This document shows, piece by piece, positions 17,354 through 25,489 of a stretch of DNA of 64,000 nt. The translations under genes and the position numbers were made by a program. The stretch covers positions 1 through 64,000 of the forward strand of contig NZ_QEQQ01000016.1 of the NCBI RefSeq assembly GCF_003097235.1. Reading direction: 5' to 3'. The notes below the pieces were generated by a model. It saw only the letters and a program-made list of their open reading frames with translations. It ran no database searches and was not told the origin of the DNA. Each line of letters begins with the position of its first letter. The stretch's first letter is position 1. This DNA is from Pseudomonas sp. CC120222-01a. GTDB lineage: Bacteria > Pseudomonadota > Gammaproteobacteria > Pseudomonadales > Pseudomonadaceae.

Positions 17354-18353
17354 GCTGCGCCGCCTGCGCGCGCTGCGCCTGGCCTGGGGCGTGGCGCTGT
17401 GCCTGGCGACCAGTTTCGGCCTGGGCTTGCCGGTGCCGATCCTGGCGCCGGTGTTCGCAGTGCTGTTGCTGGCCATGCGCAGTGAGGCGCTGCCGATCAA
17501 GGCGGCTCCGGCCCTGGCGATACTGGTGATGCTCAGCTGCGGCAGCGGCCTGCTGCTGATTCCGCTGCTGCGCCATGCTCCGCTGAGCGGGGTGCTGCTG
17601 GTTGGCGTGGGGGTGTTTCTGGTCTTGCGCTATGCGCTCAAGGGCGGCAATGGCCTGCTGGCCAACCTGCTGGTGATCGGCCTGACAATGATCGCGGCGG
17701 CCGGTACCAGCGATTTCAGCCTGGCGCTGTCGGTCGTCGAGGCGTTGGCCAAGGGCATGCTATTGGCGGTGCTGGGCACGGCGCTGGCCCATGTGCTGTT
17801 TCCTGAACCGGCTGGTGCGCCTGTGCAGCCTTCGCCGCCCTTGCTCGACAGCGCGGATGTCAGCTGGGTTGCCCTGCGCGCCACGCTTATCGTCATGCCG
17901 GCCTTCCTGCTGGCGCTGATCGCCCCGGACCAGTTCATGCCGCTGATCATGAAGGCGGTGAGCCTGGGGCAGCAGGCAGGGGAGACGCGGGCGCGGCATG
18001 CCAGTCGCGAGTTGATCGGCTCGACCTTGCTGGCCGGGGTGTTGGCAATGCTGGTGTGGGGCGCGTTGAGCCTTTTCGTGCACCTGTGGATGTTCTTCCT
18101 GTGGGTGCTGCTGTTCGTCCTCTGGCAGGCGCGCAGGCTCTACCGTGCGGTAGAGACCCGGCAGAGCCCGGCGTATTGGGTGAGCTGCCTGACGACCATG
18201 CTGATCCTGCTTGGGCAGTCGGTGCAGGACAGTGCCGGCGGGCAGGATGTGTACAAGGCGTTTGCGGTGCGCATGGCGCTGTTCGTGGCCGTGTCAGTGT
18301 ATGCCAGCGCCATGTTGATCTGGATCGACCGGCGCCGGGTGCGGGCTGCCTAG
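17343..18353 (+). CDS. DUF2955 / FUSC-like inner membrane efflux component
   Basis: 336 residues, ten or so membrane helices in two groups with little soluble sequence between, like the membrane halves of FUSC/AaeB-type aromatic acid exporters. Together with the adaptor and lipoprotein channel upstream it forms a complete AaeAB- or EmrAB-like pump, probably for aromatic or other organic acids. The start overlaps the adaptor gene. It ends before a partial REP (18366-18380) and the converging SulP gene. Confidence 0.8.
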   Translation: MPIELRRLRALRLAWGVALCLATSFGLGLPVPILAPVFAVLLLAMRSEALPIKAAPALAILVMLSCGSGLLLIPLLRHAPLSGVLLVGVGVFLVLRYALKGGNGLLANLLVIGLTMIAAAGTSDFSLALSVVEALAKGMLLAVLGTALAHVLFPEPAGAPVQPSPPLLDSADVSWVALRATLIVMPAFLLALIAPDQFMPLIMKAVSLGQQAGETRARHASRELIGSTLLAGVLAMLVWGALSLFVHLWMFFLWVLLFVLWQARRLYRAVETRQSPAYWVSCLTTMLILLGQSVQDSAGGQDVYKAFAVRMALFVAVSVYASAMLIWIDRRRVRAA

Positions 18354-18365
18354 CCCTCCTGAACT

Positions 18366-18380
18366 GGCCTCTTCGCGGGC
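18366..18380 (-). repeat. Partial REP
   Basis: ggcctcttcgcgggc matches one arm of the P. putida REP; the second arm is missing. It sits between convergent genes. Confidence 0.5.
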
Positions 18381-18389
18381 ACAGGCAAT

Positions 18390-20111
18390 TCAAGGCTTCC
18401 AGTCAATCCCGGTATCTGCCAGGTAGGCATCCACTGCCGCCCCGACCGTAGGGTGAAACGCCCGCTCACCCATGTGCTCGAACAACCCGAAGCGCTTCAT
18501 CTTGTCCTTGACCGGGTCTTTCATCTCGGCAAACTGCAGCTCCACCCCCCGAGCCTCCAGCGCCCGGTCCAGCTCGGCGAGCATGTCTGCCGACGTGATA
18601 TCGATGCTGGTCACCGGTTCCGCCGCAATCACCAGCCGCTGCACCGGGGTCGGTGATTCATCCACAGCCGCCAGCACCGTGCCCTGGAACTGCTCGGCGT
18701 TGGCGAAGAACAGCGGCGCATCCCAGCGCAGCAGCACCAGCCCCGGAATCCGCCGTGCCTGTGGATAACGTTTCACGTCATGGTAGCCACGGGTGCCGTC
18801 GACGCGCCCGAGCACCGCGTAGTGCGGCCGCCAGCCGTCCCACAGGAATTCGATCACCGATATCGCCACGGCAATGCAGATCCCCGGAATGGCGCCGAAC
18901 ACCGCGACACCGACGAAGCAGGTGAACGACAGCCAGAACTCCCACTGCTGCATGCGGAAGATGCGTTTTAGATCGGCGAATTCGAACAGCCCTAACGCTG
19001 CGGCGATCACCACCGCAGCCAATGCGCTGTTGGGCAGGTGCTGCATCAGGTTGGGCGCGACCAATAGCAACAGGGTTACTGCCAGCGCGCCGATGATGCC
19101 GGTGAGCTGAGTTTTCGAGCCGGCCGCCTCGGCCACCGGTGTGCGCGACGAACTGCTGCTGATCGGGATGCCCTGGAACAGGCCGGAGGCCAGATTGGCC
19201 ACGCCGAGGCCGAACATCTCCTGGTTCGGGTTGACCGGGGTCTTCAGTCGCGCGGCATAGGAACGCGACAGCACACTGGTGTCGGCGAACGACACCAGCG
19301 CCACGGCAATCCCGCCCAGTATCACTTCGACCAGGTCGATGTCGCTTACCCATGGGAAGACGAAGCTGGGCAGACCCTGGGGCAATTGGCCGAGCACCTT
19401 GACGCCCATCTGGTCAAGGTTGAACAGGCTTACGGCCAGGGTTGCCAGCACCACGGCGATGAGGATGCCCGGGATGCGCTTGAAGGGTTTGAGCAGCAGG
19501 ATCAGCACCAGGCTGCCGGCTCCGACGATGAAGCTTGGCCAGTGTCCCTGACCGGCGAACAGCGCCTGGCCAAGGTGCCAGAGGTCGCGCAAGGGCCCTT
19601 GGCTGTCGACTTTGATGCCGAACAGTTTGGGCAGCTGGCTGATCAGCACGGTAAGAGCGATGCCGTTCATGTAGCCGTAGCGGATCGGCTTGGACAGCAG
19701 CTCGGTGATGAAGCCCAGGCGCAGCAGCCCGGCAATTACGCAGAAGGCACCGGCCACCAAGGCCATCAAGCTGGCGATGGCGATGGCGCGCTGCGGATCG
19801 CTGGCGGCGTACTGTACTACCACCGCCAGGATCGGCGCGGCCAGCGCCGAGTCGGGGCCGAGCACCAGGATGCGGCTGGGGCCGAACAGGGCATAGGCCA
19901 GCAGCGGGATGATGGTGGCGTAGAGGCCGTAGATGCCCGGTACCCCGGACGCTTCGGCGTAGGCGATGCCGACCGGCACCAGCATGGTGGTCAGCACCAG
20001 GCCGGCGGCGATGTCCTTGGGCAGCCAGGCGTGCTGGTAGTGCAGCAGGGTGGCCAGGCCGGGGAGCCAGCGTTGCCAGTCGAAGCCCGAACGGGGAGGC
20101 GTTTTGTGCAT
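18390..20111 (-). CDS. SulP-family anion transporter with STAS domain
   Basis: 573 residues: about 12 membrane helices (starting YQHAWLPKDIAAGLVLTT) followed by a cytoplasmic STAS domain from about residue 440. The family moves sulfate, bicarbonate or other anions; the residue pattern VPVGIAYAEASGVPGIYGLYA is typical of the first transport helices. It is monocistronic. Substrate not determinable here. Confidence 0.88.
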   Translation of the reverse strand: MHKTPPRSGFDWQRWLPGLATLLHYQHAWLPKDIAAGLVLTTMLVPVGIAYAEASGVPGIYGLYATIIPLLAYALFGPSRILVLGPDSALAAPILAVVVQYAASDPQRAIAIASLMALVAGAFCVIAGLLRLGFITELLSKPIRYGYMNGIALTVLISQLPKLFGIKVDSQGPLRDLWHLGQALFAGQGHWPSFIVGAGSLVLILLLKPFKRIPGILIAVVLATLAVSLFNLDQMGVKVLGQLPQGLPSFVFPWVSDIDLVEVILGGIAVALVSFADTSVLSRSYAARLKTPVNPNQEMFGLGVANLASGLFQGIPISSSSSRTPVAEAAGSKTQLTGIIGALAVTLLLLVAPNLMQHLPNSALAAVVIAAALGLFEFADLKRIFRMQQWEFWLSFTCFVGVAVFGAIPGICIAVAISVIEFLWDGWRPHYAVLGRVDGTRGYHDVKRYPQARRIPGLVLLRWDAPLFFANAEQFQGTVLAAVDESPTPVQRLVIAAEPVTSIDITSADMLAELDRALEARGVELQFAEMKDPVKDKMKRFGLFEHMGERAFHPTVGAAVDAYLADTGIDWKP

Positions 20112-20173
20112 GGTCGAGGCTCTTGGGGGGAGGGCGCAGGCCCTTCAGAGACTCAGCTTAGATGCAGAAAGTT

Positions 20174-20294
20174 GGGGCCGCTCTGCGGCCCTTTCGCGAC
20201 ACAAGGCCGCTCCTACAGGTGCAGCGCAAATTTCCAGATTTCGCTGTACCTGTAGGAGCGGCCTTGTGTCGCGAAAGGGCTGCAAAGCAGCCCC
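20174..20294. repeat. Inverted pair of the second repeat family
   Basis: Copies at 20174-20217 and 20251-20294 in opposite orientation, the same element as at 5406-5523 (tgtaggagcggccttgtgtc core). A 33-bp unique loop separates them. The remaining part of the 302-bp gap to ychF holds only a terminator. Confidence 0.82.
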
Positions 20295-20356
20295 GGCAAT
20301 TCCCAACGCGTAAGACAATTTCTAGGCGCTACGCAAAGGCATATGTGCCCCACAAA

Positions 20357-20393
20357 ACAAAACCCCTTGAAGCCATAGGCCTCAAGGGGTTTG
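20357..20393 (-). terminator. Rho-independent terminator of ychF
   Basis: AACCCCTTGA and TCAAGGGGTT arms with an 11-nt loop (20361-20391). On the minus strand it is followed by ttttgttttg. It is 22 nt after the ychF stop. Confidence 0.85.
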
Positions 20394-20413
20394 TCAGTAC
20401 TGCAGACTTCCGC

Positions 20414-21514
20414 TTAGACGTTGAAGCGGAAGTGCATCACATCGCCGTCTTTGACGATGTAATCCTTGCCTTCCAGGCGCCATTTGCCGGCTTCCTTGGC
20501 ACCGCCTTCACCCTTGAACTGGATGAAGTCGTCATAGGCCACCACTTCGGCGCGGATGAAGCCTTTTTCGAAGTCGGTGTGGATCACGCCAGCGGCCTGC
20601 GGGGCGGTGGCGCCGACGCGTACGGTCCAGGCGCGGACTTCCTGCACGCCGGCAGTGAAGTAGGTCTGCAGGTTGAGCAGCTCGTAACCGGCGCGGATTA
20701 CGCGGTTCAGGCCAGGCTCTTCCAGGCCCAGGGCCTCGAGGAACATGTCTTTCTCTTCACCGTCTTCCAGCTCGGCGATTTCCGCTTCGATCTTGTTGCA
20801 CACCGGTACCACGACCGCGCCTTCTTCCTCGGCGATGGCCTTGACCACGTCCAGGTGCGGGTTGTCTTCGAAGCCGTCTTCGGCAACGTTGGCGATGTAC
20901 ATCACCGGCTTGCTGGTCAGCAGGTGGAAGCCACGGATGACAGCCTTCTCGTCGTCAGCCATGTTCTTCATCAGGCTGCGCGCAGGCTTGCCTTCGGTGA
21001 AGTGCGGGATCAGCTTTTCCAGGATCGCCTTCTGTGCCAGGGCGTCCTTGTCGCCGCCCTTGGCGTTGCGGGCAACCTTCTGAAGTTGCTTCTCGCAGCT
21101 GTCGAGGTCGGCGAAGATCAGTTCGAGGTCGATGATCTCGATGTCGCGCTTGGGGTCGACGCTGTTGGAAACGTGGATCACGTTTTCGTCTTCGAAGCAG
21201 CGCACCACGTGGGCGATGGCGTCGGTCTCGCGGATGTTGGCGAGGAATTTGTTGCCCAGGCCTTCACCTTTCGATGCACCGGCCACCAGGCCGGCGATGT
21301 CGACGAATTCCATGGTGGTCGGCAGGATGCGGTTAGGCTTGACGATTTCCGCCAGCGCCGCCAGGCGCGCATCGGGCATCGGCACGATGCCGCTGTTCGG
21401 CTCGATGGTGCAGAAAGGGAAGTTCTCCGCCGCGATGCCAGACTTGGTCAGGGCGTTGAACAGGGTGGACTTGCCGACGTTGGGCAGGCCGACGATGCCG
21501 CAATTGAAACCCAT
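20414..21514 (-). CDS. ychF: Redox-regulated ribosome-binding ATPase YchF
   Basis: 366 residues from ATG 21514 (MGFNCGIVGLPNVGKST). The frame runs 100 codons further upstream over pth, but this start is the conserved one. An Obg-family P-loop GLPNVGKST is near residue 10, followed by a switch region, a coiled-coil insertion and a C-terminal TGS domain (VGATAPQAAGVIHTDFEKGF). YchF binds ATP rather than GTP. It starts 22 nt after the pth stop, as in other Pseudomonas. Confidence 0.97.
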   Translation of the reverse strand: MGFNCGIVGLPNVGKSTLFNALTKSGIAAENFPFCTIEPNSGIVPMPDARLAALAEIVKPNRILPTTMEFVDIAGLVAGASKGEGLGNKFLANIRETDAIAHVVRCFEDENVIHVSNSVDPKRDIEIIDLELIFADLDSCEKQLQKVARNAKGGDKDALAQKAILEKLIPHFTEGKPARSLMKNMADDEKAVIRGFHLLTSKPVMYIANVAEDGFEDNPHLDVVKAIAEEEGAVVVPVCNKIEAEIAELEDGEEKDMFLEALGLEEPGLNRVIRAGYELLNLQTYFTAGVQEVRAWTVRVGATAPQAAGVIHTDFEKGFIRAEVVAYDDFIQFKGEGGAKEAGKWRLEGKDYIVKDGDVMHFRFNV

Positions 21515-21536
21515 GGGTATTCCCCTCTCTAGGAAA

Positions 21537-22121
21537 TCAGGCCTTCTGGCTGTGCAGCTCGCGCATGGCCTTGGCGAAGTCGCCAGCCAGCACGTCCGGC
21601 AGCACGCCGAGGGCAAAATCGATGCTGGCGTCGAGCTTCTCCTGCTCGGCGCGCGGCGCGCGGCCCAGGACGAAGTTGGAGACCAGTTTGGCGTCGCCCG
21701 GGTGGCCAATGCCAAGCCGCAGGCGGTGGAAGTCGTTCTGGTTGCCGAGCTGCGCGATGATGTCGCGCAGGCCGTTGTGCCCCCCATGGCCGCCGCCGCG
21801 CTTGAGCTTGGCAACGCCCGGAGGCAGGTCGAGTTCGTCGTGTGCCACCAGGATCGCTTCCGGCTTGATGCGGAAGAAATTGGCCAATGCCGCCACGGCC
21901 TGGCCGCTACGGTTCATGTAGGTGGTGGGGATCAACAAACGAACGTCGTTGCCCTGATGGCTGAACTTAGCCGTCAGGCCGAAATATTTCTTGTCAGCGG
22001 TCAGCGATACACGCTGGGCACTGGCAATGCGTTCAACGAAAAGAGCCCCTGCGTTATGCCGGGTCTGTTCGTATTCGGGGCCGGGGTTACCCAGGCCAAC
22101 GATCAACTGGATGGCGGTCAC
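21537..22121 (-). CDS. pth: Peptidyl-tRNA hydrolase
   Basis: 194 residues with GTG as start codon at 22121 (VTAIQLIVGLGNPGPEYEQT). Catalytic features are present: GLGNPG, the His of TRHNAG, and Asn/Asp of NGLRDI. It releases tRNA from prematurely ended peptides. The gene lies between rplY and ychF; the 81-nt gap to rplY shows no terminator, so it is likely co-transcribed. Confidence 0.97.
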   Translation of the reverse strand: MTAIQLIVGLGNPGPEYEQTRHNAGALFVERIASAQRVSLTADKKYFGLTAKFSHQGNDVRLLIPTTYMNRSGQAVAALANFFRIKPEAILVAHDELDLPPGVAKLKRGGGHGGHNGLRDIIAQLGNQNDFHRLRLGIGHPGDAKLVSNFVLGRAPRAEQEKLDASIDFALGVLPDVLAGDFAKAMRELHSQKA

Positions 22122-22202
22122 GTCAGGGGCTCTTCCTTGGAGTTGGTGGGTTACAGGGCGCGGGGCGCACTGTAACCCGATCAACACCGGCGCGCGAGTG
22201 GA

Positions 22203-22796
22203 TTACTCGGCAGCGCCTTCTGCTTCTGGAGCAACGCGTGGAGCGTGAACGTTGGCAACAGCTTTGTCATCACCGTGGGCCAGAGCTACGAACTCTACGC
22301 CTTTCGGAGCTTTCAGGTCCGACAGGTGGATGATGGCGCCGATTTCAGCGTTGCTCAGGTCCACTTCGATGAACTCAGGCAGGTCTTTGGCTTCGCAGGA
22401 AACTTCGATCTCGGAAACAACGTGCGAGATTTCGCCGCCTTTCTTGACCGGAGCTTCTTCACCAACGAAGTGAACTGGAACCTTGGCGGTCAGCTTCTGG
22501 CCAGCAACGACGCGAACGAAGTCGGCGTGCATGATGAAGCCTTTGGCTGGGTGACGCTGCATGGCCTTGACCACGACGTTCTGCTTGGCGCCGTCGACGT
22601 TCAGTTCGATAACGTGGCTGAAGGCAGCTTCGTTTTCGAACAGTTTGGCGATTTCCTTGGCCACGATGGTCAGGGATTGGGCTTCTTTATCGCCACCGTA
22701 TACAACGGCTGGGATGCTGGCGGAGTGACGCAGGCGGCGGCTCGCACCTTTCCCCAGGTCAGTACGCGCTTGGGCGTTCAGGATGAAATCAGTCAT
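22203..22796 (-). CDS. rplY: 50S ribosomal protein L25 (CTC/TL5 form)
   Basis: 197 residues from ATG 22796 (MTDFILNAQARTDLGKG). The N-terminal L25 5S-rRNA-binding domain (with KGASRRLRHSASIPAVVYGG) is followed by the extra C-terminal beta domain of the CTC form. The Ala/Glu-rich end (APEAEGAAE) is typical. It follows prs after a strong terminator, so it needs its own promoter or readthrough. Confidence 0.97.
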   Translation of the reverse strand: MTDFILNAQARTDLGKGASRRLRHSASIPAVVYGGDKEAQSLTIVAKEIAKLFENEAAFSHVIELNVDGAKQNVVVKAMQRHPAKGFIMHADFVRVVAGQKLTAKVPVHFVGEEAPVKKGGEISHVVSEIEVSCEAKDLPEFIEVDLSNAEIGAIIHLSDLKAPKGVEFVALAHGDDKAVANVHAPRVAPEAEGAAE

Positions 22797-22856
22797 TTTG
22801 CTTCTCCAAAATAGCCTCCCCAAAGGCGTTTGCGACCAGCGCCAGACGGGGATGGC

Positions 22857-22892
22857 AAAAAAGCCCCGCCCCAACAAATGCTGGGGCGGGGC
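22857..22892 (-). terminator. Rho-independent terminator of prs
   Basis: 11-bp GC-rich arms GCCCCGCCCCA (22863-22873) and TGGGGCGGGGC (22882-22892). On the minus strand a run of six T follows. Located 25 nt after the prs stop. Confidence 0.92.
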
Positions 22893-22916
22893 GCTTCACA
22901 TCAACACGAGTCCCGC

Positions 22917-23858
22917 TTAGCGGAACATCGCGCTGATCGATTCTTCATTGCTGATGCGGCGTACCGCTTCAGCCACAACCGGTGCGATATCCAGCTGGCG
23001 GATACGGTCACAGGCTTGAGCAGCGGCGGACAGCGGAACGGTGTTGGTCACCACCAGCTCATCCAGTACCGACTTCTCGATGTTCTCGATCGCGCGGCCC
23101 GACAGGACAGGGTGCGTGCAGTAGGCGTAAACCTTGGCAGCGCCGTGTTCTTTCAGGGCTTTGGCCGCGTGGCACAGGGTGCCGGCGGTGTCGACCATGT
23201 CGTCTACCAGGATGCAGGTGCGCCCTTCGACGTCGCCGATGATGTGCATAACCTCGGAGTGGTTAGCCTTTTCGCGGCGTTTGTCGATGATACCGAGATC
23301 GACGCCCAGGGACTTGGCAACGGCGCGTGCGCGCACAACGCCACCGATGTCCGGGGAAACGATCATCAGGTTCTCGAAACGCTGGTCTTCGATGTCATCG
23401 ACCAGTACGGGCGAGCCGTAGATGTTGTCGACTGGGATATCGAAGAAGCCTTGGATCTGGTCAGCGTGCAGGTCGACGGTGAGAACACGGTCGATACCCA
23501 CGACAGTGAGCATGTCAGCGACGACTTTGGCGCTGATGGCTACACGTGCCGAACGCGGACGGCGGTCCTGGCGGGCATATCCGAAGTAAGGAATCACGGC
23601 GGTGATTCGGGATGCTGAGGAGCGGCGGAAGGCGTCGGCCATCACTACCAGTTCCATCAGGTTATCGTTGGTCGGGGCACAGGTCGGCTGGATAATGAAA
23701 ACGTCTTTACCGCGAACATTTTCATTGATCTCAGTGCTGATCTCACCGTCGGAGAATTTACCGACAGAGACGTCACCGAGAGGGATATGCAGCTGACGTA
23801 CGACACGCCGAGCCAGATCGGGGTTAGCGTTCCCCGTAAAGACCATCATCTTGGACAC
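22917..23858 (-). CDS. prs: Ribose-phosphate pyrophosphokinase
   Basis: 313 residues with GTG start at 23858 (VSKMMVFTGNANP). PRPP-synthase hallmarks are present: YFGYARQDRR, the catalytic flexible loop KRREKANHSEV, and the PRPP-binding loop CILVDDMVDTAGTL. It makes PRPP for nucleotides, His and Trp. It follows tRNA-Gln within 50 nt. Confidence 0.98.
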   Translation of the reverse strand: MSKMMVFTGNANPDLARRVVRQLHIPLGDVSVGKFSDGEISTEINENVRGKDVFIIQPTCAPTNDNLMELVVMADAFRRSSASRITAVIPYFGYARQDRRPRSARVAISAKVVADMLTVVGIDRVLTVDLHADQIQGFFDIPVDNIYGSPVLVDDIEDQRFENLMIVSPDIGGVVRARAVAKSLGVDLGIIDKRREKANHSEVMHIIGDVEGRTCILVDDMVDTAGTLCHAAKALKEHGAAKVYAYCTHPVLSGRAIENIEKSVLDELVVTNTVPLSAAAQACDRIRQLDIAPVVAEAVRRISNEESISAMFR

Positions 23859-23906
23859 GCGCAGTACCTGAAGGCTGAGGGTATACCTGGATGAGTATAA
23901 GGAAAA

Positions 23907-23981
23907 TGGCAGGGGCGGCTGGATTCGAACCAACGCATGGCAGGATCAAAACCTGCTGCCTTACCGCTTGGCGACGCCCCT
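23907..23981 (-). tRNA. tRNA-Gln (anticodon TTG)
   Basis: 75 nt including an encoded CCA (TGG on the plus strand at 23907-23909). The acceptor pair AGGGGCG/CGCCCCT, the D arm with AAGCGG, the anticodon stem CAGG/CCTG with loop TTTTGAT, and the GGTTCGAAT T-loop are all seen. The anticodon TTG reads CAA/CAG. It sits between ispE and prs, as in other Pseudomonas. Confidence 0.97.
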
Positions 23982-24002
23982 GTATCTGTTGCTTGCGAAC
24001 GC

Positions 24003-24863
24003 TTATGCGCTCGACTTCTTGACCAGACTTTGCAGCTTGCGATGCAACATCGAAACATTGCTTCCTTTCGCCACAAACCCTGTTTGGGTCGCTGAAAGAA
24101 GGGCCAGAACTTTATCAGCTTCGGCTTTGCTTGGGAAGGCCCCAAACACACAACTTCCAGTGCCGGTTAGTCGAGCCTCTGTGAATTTACCCAATGAATT
24201 CAACGCGTTGCGAACTTCTGGGTAATTCTGCTCTACCACCGGTTGGCAGTCATTTCGACTGTTTCCCTCGGGAACGGGGCGCATCTTAAGGGGGAGTGAA
24301 TCACGTGTCAACTGCGGATGTGAAAAAATTTCTACTGTGCTGACAGACACTTGCGGCACCAGCACGACATACCAGGGCTCTTCGGGGTCGACCGGGGTCA
24401 GTTGTTCGCCCACGCCCTGGGCAAAGGCGGCGTGGCCGCGGACGAACACCGGCACGTCGGCGCCCAGGCTCAGCCCCAATGCGGCCAGGCGGTCTTCGTC
24501 CCAGTCCAGCTGCCACAGGTGTGCCAGCGCCAGCAGCGTGGTTGCCGCATCCGAGCTGCCACCGCCGATGCCGCCGCCCATGGGCAGCACCTTGGTCAGC
24601 CAGATATCGGCGCCCAGCCGGGTGCCGGACTGTTCCTGCAATTTGCGTGCGGCGCGCACGATCAGGTTGCTGTCGTGGGGCACGGCTTCGATTTCGGTGT
24701 GCAGGCGGATCACGCCATCTTCGCGTACGGCGAAGCTCAGCTCGTCGCCATGGTCGAGAAACTGGAAAACGGTTTCCAGCTCGTGGTAGCCGTCGGGACG
24801 GCGACCGATGATGTGCAGCCACAGGTTGAGCTTGGCCGGGGCGGGCAGGGTAAGCGTGTGCAT
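24003..24863 (-). CDS. ispE: 4-diphosphocytidyl-2-C-methyl-D-erythritol kinase
   Basis: 286 residues. GHMP-kinase motifs: N-terminal LPAPAKLNLWLH, the ATP loop PMGGGIGGGSSDAA, and a C-terminal GTGSCVFGAF motif. It phosphorylates CDP-ME in the MEP isoprenoid pathway. The start lies 4 nt after the lolB stop, so the genes are translationally close. Downstream comes tRNA-Gln. Confidence 0.97.
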   Translation of the reverse strand: MHTLTLPAPAKLNLWLHIIGRRPDGYHELETVFQFLDHGDELSFAVREDGVIRLHTEIEAVPHDSNLIVRAARKLQEQSGTRLGADIWLTKVLPMGGGIGGGSSDAATTLLALAHLWQLDWDEDRLAALGLSLGADVPVFVRGHAAFAQGVGEQLTPVDPEEPWYVVLVPQVSVSTVEIFSHPQLTRDSLPLKMRPVPEGNSRNDCQPVVEQNYPEVRNALNSLGKFTEARLTGTGSCVFGAFPSKAEADKVLALLSATQTGFVAKGSNVSMLHRKLQSLVKKSSA

Positions 24864-24867
24864 GCGA

Positions 24868-25485
24868 TCAGTGCCCCAGCTGGCGTGGCTGCCAGTCCTT
24901 GACCACCAGGGTCACGTCGAGGTCTTTGCCATGCAGCTTCATGCGCTCGGGTAGCCAGTAACCGTTCTGTTCGGTGTAGCTCAGGTACTGCACCTGCCAG
25001 CCATCCTGATCGAGGCTGGCCAGGCGGCTGTCGCCGTCCAGGGTCAGCTTGCTCTTGCTGTCGGGGGCGGGCAGGCCGCGTACCCACCAGACCAGGTGCG
25101 AGACCGGCAGCTGCCAGCCAAGCTGTTCTTCCAGCAGGGCTTCGGGGCTGGCGGCTTCATAGCGGCCCTGGTTGGCCACTTCCAGCACCACGCCGCCGGG
25201 GCGGCCAGTCAGGCGAGCCGCGCCACGGCCGAGCGGGCCGGCCAGGCGGATGTCGTAGTAATCCTGGCGTTGCAGCCAGAACAACGTGCCACTGCCGGAG
25301 TCGCGCGGGGCGCGGATGCCGACCTTGCCGTTGATCTGCCAGCCATCGAGGCTGCTCAACTGCTCTTTATGGGCACGCCACTGCTGCGGGTCGCCGTGGC
25401 CCTGCAGGGCCTCGCGGCTCCCGAAGCCGGCACAGCCGGCCAGCAGGGCGATCAAGGTGAAGGTGATGCAATGGCGCAAAAACAT
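24868..25485 (-). CDS. lolB: Outer membrane lipoprotein LolB
   Basis: 205 residues with a lipoprotein signal peptide ending in LAGC (Cys18). The pattern WQINGKVGIRAPRDSGSGTLFW and the C-terminal VTLVVKDW fit LolB, which accepts lipoproteins from LolA and inserts them in the outer membrane. It starts 4 nt after the TPR gene stop, in the same operon as ispE. Confidence 0.93.
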   Translation of the reverse strand: MFLRHCITFTLIALLAGCAGFGSREALQGHGDPQQWRAHKEQLSSLDGWQINGKVGIRAPRDSGSGTLFWLQRQDYYDIRLAGPLGRGAARLTGRPGGVVLEVANQGRYEAASPEALLEEQLGWQLPVSHLVWWVRGLPAPDSKSKLTLDGDSRLASLDQDGWQVQYLSYTEQNGYWLPERMKLHGKDLDVTLVVKDWQPRQLGH

Positions 25486-25489
25486 GGCG

